In this document: piece after piece, positions 57,097 through 64,000 of the stretch
Layout of the letters: each line of letters starts with the position of its first letter
Numbering within the stretch: the first letter of the stretch is position 1
Source: Hyperoodon ampullatus
Taxonomy: Eukaryota; Chordata; Mammalia; Artiodactyla; Ziphiidae
Length of the DNA stretch: 64,000 nt
Assembly: GCA_949752795.1 (NCBI GenBank)
Contig: OX457072.1
Location: forward strand, 3,286,001-3,350,000
Direction of reading: 5' to 3'
Program-made: the position numbers and the translations under genes
The notes under the pieces: generated by a model
Seen by the model: only the letters and a program-made list of their open reading frames with translations
Databases searched by the model: none
What the model was told of the DNA's origin: nothing

Positions 57097-57639
57097 CAGT
57101 TCTTTTCAACCCTAAGATTCCATACATGTCAGGTGAGTTCGATGGAAATGTTACATCATAAGAAAGTGTCAAAAAGAATGGCTTGTCTATTTGTCTCCAA
57201 ATTTCAGTTTTAAATTAACCACTGGGGGAAAAAAAGAAAGAAAAAAAAACTAACCACTGAAATAATCTCTATTTACTAAAATAATGGTTATTCAGTAAAT
57301 CTATAGCCTTAGTTCGTAAAAACAGAATCTGATTTGCCCTGGATCAAAGGTGGGACCCTGTGTGCAGTAGTTTTTTAAAAAGTTTTTGCTCTCAAAGCAG
57401 CAGCATTCCATTATAACCCAGAGCAGTACAGTCTTCTTTACAATCCCTATTTCCATTTTATCTCAATTTGCTATTTTAGTTTCTGTACAAAGAATCTTCT
57501 CTAAATGCATATACACCCAGACATCTGCAGACACACACACTAGCCCAGTTTCACTGAGCACTTTTACTTTGCAGAACTTCATGTTTATTTATTCTCTTCT
57601 TTATCTGGAACAGTTGGGAAGAGATCGGGCATTTTCTTC
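57097..57639. other. Unique sequence with an A-rich insert
   Basis: A 26-bp purine stretch at 57225-57250 lies between direct repeats TAACCACTG (57216-57224 and 57251-57259). It resembles a retroposon reduced to its tail. Confidence 0.5.
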
Positions 57640-57740
57640 TTCCTTTTTTGAGGAAACTGAGGATGAGACAGTTTAAGTGACTGGCAGTTTACCTGGCAGC
57701 GAGTTACTGAACAACCAAGACTAGAATTTGGGATCTTTTC
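57640..57740 (-). mobile_element. Probable MIR, minus strand
   Basis: 'tttttgaggaaactgaggat', 'gagacagtttaagtgactgg' and 'aagactagaatttgggatc' fit the reversed MIR. Confidence 0.6.
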
Positions 57741-58319
57741 ACAATGAAAGATCTAGACAAGGTTTGTACATTTGTGGGTTATTCTTCCTCTAAACACGAG
57801 TCCCGGCCATAATTATCACGATTGGACTTTGTCTCTATGCCTTTAGGAGAAGAACCTAACCTGACCCAGGTTAAATGCTCATCGCAAGGTGTCTTTGCAT
57901 TTCAAAGATCTTTTAACGGAATACCGAATGCTCCACAATTCTATGTATTTGTTTCCTGGCCAGTCTTCACAGAGTTTTAGAAGGTTGACATGCACAAAAC
58001 AAAGACTTTTATGTCACCACCAAAGTAAAAATGTTGACATTCAAATGTAATTAGAAAATGCACAATAGTTTACAGACCTCTGAAAAGCTTTTGCCAGTGT
58101 AACAGATAATTTTGATTAAAGCATGATAACATTAGTTATTACTAGTTATCATAGATGTTACAACATTAAAATATTCCATTAATTTTTTCCTTGAAAACGT
58201 TTGTTTATCTGTTACAATGCATTAACCTTCAGTATCACAGTAGCCTTTTCTTATTTATTCTCCCAATATGTCTTCATATGCTAACATGCATTAATTTAAA
58301 TTTTATTTTATTATTAAAT
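57741..58319. other. AT-rich unique sequence
   Basis: Nothing identified beyond the loop region of the inverted duplication. Confidence 0.5.
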
Positions 58320-58565
58320 ACCTGGGTAATGCTTGCTATGTGCCAGGTCCTATTCTAAGCAGTTAATGAGCAATTAACTCACTTCATCCACATAAAACTC
58401 TCTGAGGTCATTGTTATAATTACCCTTCACTTTACAGAGGAGATACAGAGAGGTGTAGCAATATGTCCAAGGATGCATAGCTGGTAAGCTGCAGAACTAT
58501 GATTCGATACCCAGCAGTTTGACTCCCAAATCTGTGCCCATAACCAATATACCATGCTGTACTGA
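58320..58565 (-). mobile_element. MIR SINE, nearly full length, minus strand
   Basis: 'tgcttgctatgtgccaggtc', 'ctctctgaggtcattgttat', 'tttacagaggagatacagag', 'gatgcatagctggtaagctg', 'ctatgattcgatacccagca' and 'ccaatataccatgctgtact' give the complete reversed MIR order. Confidence 0.92.
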
Positions 58566-58629
58566 GCCGCAGACTTACAGGCGCTGGGGATATTTGTTGG
58601 TTAAATGAATAGATGATTATACTGATACT

Positions 58630-58725
58630 TGTCTCTTGTACTGATTTGAAAACATTAATCAAATTACCCAATTGCTCTGTGTCTCAATTTTCCATTCCAT
58701 AAAATAGAATTGATAATATTTGCCA
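58630..58725 (+). mobile_element. Possible MIR fragment
   Basis: 'aaattacccaattgctctgt', 'gtctcaattttccattccat' and 'aaaatagaattgataatatt' match the MIR core loosely. Confidence 0.5.
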
Positions 58726-59334
58726 TCCATTTCTCTCCCAAACGACAGTACAAGTGGAGCAATTTATTTTACCTAGCTGCGACGTGTATGTTTTTATGCA
58801 CCCAAAGACTTGGTCAGTGGTACATCTAGAGGAGACCAACAGCATAGATCTTAAACATGTGACAAGACCACACAACTTGGTGTAATTAACTACATCTCTT
58901 TCAGTCTGAATGAAGTACAGGGGCAGAGTTTCAGAGACTCAAACTTCCTTATATGTGAACTTTATCCCCATATAACTTTGAACTGTTTTCATTTTTTCAG
59001 CTGAATTAGAATTTGTAAAAAATAATACTCAAATTGAATGAGATGTCATCTACGGCTTAGATTATGTGATCTAATAAAAATACCTAATTATAGATCTTCT
59101 AAATGAAAATGCTTTCTTGTTACAGCCCTGTATCTCTGCTACTAAAAAAAATTATTGTGACCTGGTTAGGAACCACACTGGAAGTTTCTGTGCCAAGAGT
59201 CCTTAATCCATCCCTACCTGCCTGCTGGCTTTATTGGGTTCCTACAAACCCCTTCAGGTCCTTCACTGGTTACAGACATGGCATGGAAAGAAATTCCAAA
59301 CAAGGCCCACCAGTATTAACAGCAAGGGCAAACA
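58726..59334. other. Unique sequence, no recognised feature
   Basis: No repeats or coding evidence recognised. Confidence 0.5.
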
Positions 59335-59520
59335 GGTGATGCAAGCATCCTGGTCATGTGACCTCAAGCAGGTGACCTATTCTTTCTCAGTTTCAATCTC
59401 CTCTTCTGAAAAATGGGGATAATAACAAAAGCTGCCCTGCCTACCACCAGGGCTGTGCTGAAGCTCTGACGAGTTAACGTACATGAAACTGCTTTGTAAA
59501 CTGTAATCTATGAGTACAAA
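59335..59520 (+). mobile_element. MIR SINE
   Basis: 'tcatgtgacctcaagcaggt', 'ctttctcagtttcaatctcc', 'gaaaaatggggataataaca' and 'taacgtacatgaaactgctt' follow the MIR order. Confidence 0.8.
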
Positions 59521-59823
59521 CAAATTAATACTAAAGGTTTTGTTTTTGAAAAGTCCCCCAAAGATAGAAATTTATTTATGCATATAGCCACAAGAAAAAA
59601 TTTCCATGTACATTCTTGGCGTGCACTTCCATGCTGAGTGGGTTCAGCAAAGCCAGAGGACTTGAGTTAAACCTCCGAAGAGGAGAAATTTCAGGTGCTT
59701 AGTGCCTGGACACTGAACCTCTGGGGAAGAAGAGGATGAGAGAGAATAGGGGAGGTCTGAAGTCTGATGACTGCCTGTCTACACAGATATGTCTTAGATG
59801 AGAACAGTCTTTACTGAGGTTTA
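59521..59823. other. Unique sequence, no recognised feature
   Basis: Spacer between the MIR and the inverted duplication arm. Confidence 0.5.
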
Positions 59824-60057
59824 TGGAGATAATTCTTAGCGCCTTGCCACCAAAGAAGATGACCGCATGACCGGATCAGAGACAACGGTTATAGTATCCC
59901 TGAGCATTTATTACATGCCAATGGACTGTGTGTGCTCGAGGATATAAAGAGGCTGTTAAGGGGCGGGGAAGGATAAATCAGGAGATTGGGATTGACATAT
60001 ACACACTACTGTATATAGAAGAGATAATCAACAAGGACCTACTGTATAGCACAGGGA
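59824..60057 (+). repeat. Inverted duplication, ancestral arm
   Basis: Pairs with 56863-57096 on the opposite strand. The first 136 bp are flank unique to this locus. The last 98 bp are the 5' part of an L1 fragment that here is complete and has both target-site copies. All five mismatches I found fall in the flank part. The two arms are separated by about 2.7 kb and could form a cruciform stem. Confidence 0.95.
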
Positions 60058-60220
60058 ACTCTACTCAGTACTCTATAATGACCTATATGGGAAAAGAATC
60101 TAAAAAAGAGTGTATATATGTATGTGTATAACTGATTCAGTTTGCTGTACAGCAGAAACTAACACAACATGTAAATCAACTATATTTCAAATAAATAAAT
60201 AAATAAATAAATAAAATAAA
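59960..60220 (+). mobile_element. L1 3' fragment with perfect target-site duplication
   Basis: A 5'-truncated L1 tail ('ggataaatcaggagattggg', 'gtatagcacagggaactcta', 'ctgattcagtttgctgtaca', 'acatgtaaatcaactatatt') ending in an (AAAT)n tail. It is flanked by the perfect 16-bp repeat ATAAAGAGGCTGTTAA (59944-59959 and 60221-60236). Confidence 0.96.
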
Positions 60221-60236
60221 ATAAAGAGGCTGTTAA

Positions 60237-61109
60237 AGAGTGTTGACAAAGTTGTTGGCAAGGTTAAGAAATGGGCATAGAAGAAAATTCAGGTAACAGA
60301 GGTCAACCAAACACTGACTGAAGAGGAATCCAGCGAGGATTCCTAATATGTTCTCTCCTGTTTAGAAACCTTGGAAGCCAACTAGGGTACCATTTCAAAA
60401 TCTGATATGCTTGTGGTTCAAGTTGCACAGAAAGGTGGATAATGAGTGTGTCAGGAGTGGCCTGTCCTATGACCTATTCACTTTGATCATTTCCACGATC
60501 ACAGAATGCACACCTTGCCCTAACCAACCACCTGGCAAAATCCAGCCCTGCTGACAAGGGAAACTTGGCAAGCCAGAGTTTCCAGGGTAGAAAGGCCACC
60601 TATTACAGTACTTGTACTAGAAAAAAAATATCTCAAAGCGCTTGGCCTCCTGATGTGAGGATCACCTTTACTTGCCAGGAACAAATGATTGCGGCACAGA
60701 GGGCCTAGAACCCCCGGCTGGACGTGGATCAATCGGAGAGGAAGGCTACTGGCACCGCGCTGTGCATTCCTCCGACGCAGGGGCCGTGTCTGCTCCCCTC
60801 GGGGGGGACCGCAAAGTGTTCTGCTCACAGTGGACATGTCGCTGATAAGACTGTCTGCTTAGCTGACGACACGACTCTGCAAGGAAAGCCCTGGCCTCTT
60901 CTGGGTGCGAGGAAGGTGGGAAGGTGGGAAGAAGTGGGTGCACAGAAGCCGCTACTGAAATTCCCTTTAGAGTTGAGAGGCCGAGATGGAGGGGACGAGC
61001 AAGCCAGTGTGTGGCTGTAATCGGTCCTGGGGACGAGCTGGGCTGCCTCTCCTTCACCCCCAAAGCCCTCTCCCCCCAGAAGTCTGAGGTTCCCTACGTC
61101 GGGGAATAA
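60237..61109. other. Unique sequence upstream of the CpG island
   Basis: No named repeat. CpG density rises from about 60720. Open frames of about 100 codons on both strands have no recognised domain. Confidence 0.45.
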
Positions 61110-61148
61110 AGGGAAGGAGCCGACACTCCAACCCCGGGACCCGAGCTG

Positions 61149-61175
61149 GGGCGGGAGGCGGGTGCATTATATAAG
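61149..61175 (+). promoter_or_regulatory. GC-box and TATA-box core promoter candidate
   Basis: 'ggggcgggaggcggg' (61149-61163) is followed by TATATAAG (61168-61175), a near-ideal TATA box on the + strand. A start site would be expected about 25-30 bp downstream, near 61200 (ctagtttctgagcagg). Confidence 0.5.
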
Positions 61176-61754
61176 AAACACCCCCGCGGACTAGTTTCTG
61201 AGCAGGAAAGTGGACCGGGAACAGCGCATTTCCTGCTTCGCCTGTGCAAACCCCAGGCGGGGCCGAGCGGGAACAGGGTTACGGCCGAGGAGTCGCCGGC
61301 TGCCAGGGCGGGGTTCGGGGCGGCCTCGAGGGGGTCCGCGGACCAGGGCGAGAGGCCGGGGCGGGATGCAGGCGGAGGGCGTGGGAGCAGAACGCACGCC
61401 TCCCATCCTCGAGCCGAGCGAGCGTCCCCAAAGACACTCTCGGCCCCGCGGGAGAGGCGGGTGCCCCGAGGGGCAGCGTCGGACGCCAGATGCGGGGTCC
61501 GCGGCGCTCCGACCCTCGGGGGCCTCCCGGGCCGGAGCCGGCGGCCGCGATCTCTCGGGCCCTCCTTCCTCCCCACCTCTCCCATCCCGCCCGCGACTTT
61601 GGACCTCTCATCCCGGACCCGCGGGGACGGGGAGGAGACGCGCGAGGTACGCAGAGCCGGCCCGCGGCCCTACCTGGGCGGTGCGGAGCCCCGGGCGCGC
61701 TGCGTGCCGCGCGCCGCCTTCCGCTAGGCTCCCGGAGGCCGCCGCGGGCGCGCG

Positions 61755-61760
61755 ACTTAC
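61755..61760 (-). other. Candidate 5' splice site, minus strand
   Basis: The minus strand reads GCGTTT|GTAAGTCG. The intron side is a perfect GTAAGT, but the last exon base is T, not the usual G. If used, an exon upstream of it would lie in 61761 to about 62400. Confidence 0.3.
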
Positions 61761-62500
61761 AAACGCAAAGGCCTTCTTATTGTTCTCTGTTCCGGGGATA
61801 CCACTGTCTGTCCGTTCCCGGCGTCGGCGGCGCGCGCTCCCTCCCCGCTCCCGCGCACTAGCTCTCCGGAGCCGACCCGGATCTGCCCTGGTGCCCACGG
61901 CCTTCCCCGGCCGCCGGAGTGTCCTGCGTCCGGCTCCCGCTTCCCGAGCACCGAAACACAAAAGCCTGCCGGAAACCCCCGGCCTGTGCCTGGTCACTCA
62001 GGGGTCCGAGCCGCGGCTCGCCACCTACCCGGGTTCATTTCTGCGCCCGCCGGCCACGGGCCCCGAGGGGCAACGGGCACGGCTTCGTGCCGCGCTAGTC
62101 GCGTCCTCGCCCAGCCCTTGAGCCTCGGGTCTGGCCTGGGGACCGGGCGTGCCATCAGCAGCCAGGCGCCCCGAGATCTCGGTCCGTGCAGTGCGGCGCG
62201 CCCGGCCGGCCGCGTGTACACGGCTCTTCCTCGCGCACTTGTTTGCCCCCCTCCCCCCGCGTAAATCTCTCGTGATGAGAAAAGCAAGGCTCGCAGGAAG
62301 CCACTCCGGATGTTTGCTGCTTTTCATGTGGCATTTGTGGCTGGCTCTGATAACGTCCCGAGCTCGATTTCCAACACCGCGTTTAGTAAAGGGACCGAAA
62401 TAGAAGAGTCCACACACTGCGCAGACCGGTCTGCGGCGCCGCCGGCCCCAACACGCTCCCCCCAAATCTATGACAAGTGAAGGATCAGAAGAGATTAGAT

Positions 62501-62510
62501 ACAGGTAACG
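62501..62510 (+). other. Candidate 5' splice site, plus strand
   Basis: ACAG|GTAACG with the exon end at 62504. It could close a first exon started in the CpG island, but the exon would be long (about 1.3 kb) unless transcription starts further in. Confidence 0.3.
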
Positions 62511-63804
62511 GTGTGGTATAGAAGGGCCTAGTCTTGGAAAGGCACCACAATTCCTTCCTGTAAATATAAGTAAATTGCTACTTCATAACTCCCAGGGAGG
62601 GTGTTATAAGCAGTAGGGGGAGGGGCGCTGAAATGTGTAGCTTCAGCTCCATCCTATGGATCCCGTGCTCTCACTTGAATTCTCAGTATCTTACCCAAGA
62701 AAAATCAGTTGTTAGTGTCCAGGAACAAGTGCAAATAATAATGGGGAAAACTGCCCCCCCCCGTTTTTTTCCCCATCACTTTCTCCACCCTTGTGGCACC
62801 TCTCCCTGCAATGAGGTTCCGAGGAGGAACACGAGGGTGAAGAAAGCGTACAAGGGTAAACCCGTGCATATACATTTTTTGGACGCACACGTGGATTGTA
62901 TTTCCTGTACCCTATGCTATTTTTTTTTTATGGAATTAGTCATATAGATTCATCCGGACAGATAAAATGTATTCTCGAACAGGGATTATTTTTGTTTGGT
63001 TTTCAATCTCTATTCTGAGAAAACTCCTATTTGTTCATAAAAACTTTTGCGCTGATAGAAAGTCCTGCTTTGAGATCTCTGAGAAGATATTACTTTTCAG
63101 CAAAGTTAGAGAAGATCACCAAGAAAACAAGCAGCCAGGCGCTGCGTGATAAATCTGTTCTCTCTACTTCTATAGTTTCCTTATCAGATAACCAGTTGTA
63201 ATGCAGTCTTGCTTAATTTTCAAGCCCATATTTTTCTTTTTCAGAAAAATAAACTCTTAAAGGAGAAGTACATAATCAGTTAAATGTGTTTAAGATTATC
63301 AATTGCTTCAAAACCACCAATTAAAAATAACACCTCTCTATTATTTCCTTAAGCAGATTACTTTTTAAATTCTTGTCTGAAACTCAGCGACCCAGGAACT
63401 AGAACCACTTTCTGGCCGCTGAAGGTTAGGGAGGGCAGCCAGTGTCACAGATCCTCACGGAGTTCAAGCTGGCTTAAAACAAGTGTGCAGAAGTTCTTTG
63501 GAGAAATAGCAAAGTCAGAGAAACCGAAGGCCAAGTGTTTTCCAAGTTTCTGTTTCTTTGTTTTTATGAATGCCACTAACAAGCGGACTTGATAGATTAC
63601 TTGTCGCTGTAATATCACACTAGAAGCTGCAGCACTTACCTCCCAGATCCCGGCTGTAAACCCTAGATTTTCATCACCCCTTCACAGTAAACAAAGTCTG
63701 TTGTAGAGAGTGATATATTGGTTTCTTTGCAAAGTTATCTAATTACGCAGGAATGGCCGTGTTCGTTGCTGTAGAAAACAACGCGATACACAAACAAGTA
63801 CACG
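62511..63804. other. Unique sequence downstream of the island
   Basis: No repeats recognised. A polypyrimidine tract and AG (tttttctttttcag, ending at about 63244) looks like a 3' splice site on the + strand, without further support. AT-rich over 63170-63360. Confidence 0.45.
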
Positions 63805-63985
63805 AATACAACAGCTTGGCTTAAAGGTTAAGAGCTCCAAGTCTGAGGGCAGACTACTGGAGATGAATTCCACTTGCCCTGATCTTGGGCAAGGTCCTTA
63901 ACCTCTCCGTGCCTCAGTTTCCTCTCCTGTAAGATATAATAGCCTCTACCTCATAGGGTTATAAGGATAAACTAGTTTGCTGACG
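63805..63985 (+). mobile_element. MIR SINE
   Basis: 'gcttggcttaaaggttaaga', 'gctccaagtctgagggcaga', 'cttgggcaaggtccttaacc', 'tctccgtgcctcagtttcct' and 'cctacctcatagggttataa' are the MIR consensus order. One of the best-preserved MIRs of the window. Confidence 0.93.
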
Positions 63986-64000
63986 TTTGGAAGGATGGTG

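Larger units (their letters stand above)
61110..62470. promoter_or_regulatory. CpG island, probable promoter region
   Basis: The strongest CpG island of the window: about 1.35 kb, very GC-rich, CpG in nearly every 10 bases over 61230-62240. A GC-box/TATA pair at its left edge points to + strand transcription, and a GTAAGT donor at 61755-61760 hints at minus-strand transcription from the island. A frame of 303 codons (+, 61210-62121) and others on both strands are low-complexity R/P/G/A-rich text typical of stop-poor GC-rich DNA, with no recognised protein. The gene it serves cannot be named from this sequence. Confidence 0.75.

Noticed and set aside
61210..62121. 303-codon open frame (+) in the 61-62 kb CpG island
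   Set aside because: Low-complexity composition, overlapping long frames in other phases and on the minus strand, and no recognisable domain. Best explained by GC content.

Overview
The window is nuclear genomic DNA from a mammal, almost certainly a cetacean or a close relative. It carries about sixteen tRNA-derived SINEs whose 5' head reads 'ggcttccctggtggcgcagtgg', the mark of the CHR SINE family of whales, dolphins and hippopotamus. Several copies belong to a short, little-diverged type that points to Cetacea. Artiodactyl-type L1 3' ends and old mammalian MIR, L2 and MER5-like relics make up the rest.

I found no protein-coding gene that I can support. The open reading frames are short, arise inside SINEs, L1s, a satellite or CpG-rich DNA, and show no domain I recognise. 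The window reads as intergenic or intronic DNA with two strong CpG-island candidates (about 2.1-2.95 kb and 61.1-62.5 kb) and a third GC-rich patch at 12.5-13.6 kb. The island at 61.1-62.5 kb has a GC-box/TATA pair on the + strand and possible splice donors on both strands. It is the best candidate for the start of a transcript, but I cannot name the gene.

Layout: 0-1 kb, two L1 3' ends, one split by a SINE; 2-3 kb, CpG island; 3-6 kb, SINE plus a long minus-strand L1; 6-12 kb, unique DNA with SINEs, MIRs, L1 pieces and a compound microsatellite; 12.3-13.9 kb, GC-rich patch and a 3'-truncated SINE; 14-18 kb, old L2/MIR relics, a GATG/GATA satellite and a SINE; 19.7-24.2 kb, stacked L1 copies with nested insertions; 24.6-37 kb, sparse L2, MIR and SINE relics in unique DNA; 37.9-43.8 kb, SINEs and an L1 hit twice by SINEs; 44-56.7 kb, L1, MER5-like and L2 pieces and an old L1M tail with a SINE in it; 56.8-60.2 kb, a 234-bp inverted duplication; 61-62.5 kb, CpG island; 62.5-64 kb, unique DNA ending in a MIR.

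The most unusual structure is the inverted duplication. Positions 56863-57096 are the reverse complement of 59824-60057, with no gaps and 5 mismatches in my hand alignment. The copy at 59.8 kb holds an L1 fragment with a perfect 16-bp target-site duplication. The copy at 56.9 kb carries only the 5' half of that L1 and one side of its flank. The 56.9-kb copy is therefore the derived one, made after the L1 inserted. Other notable points are SINE tails that look like 3' transductions, extremely short L1 insertions with target-site duplications, and three generations of CHR SINE side by side.
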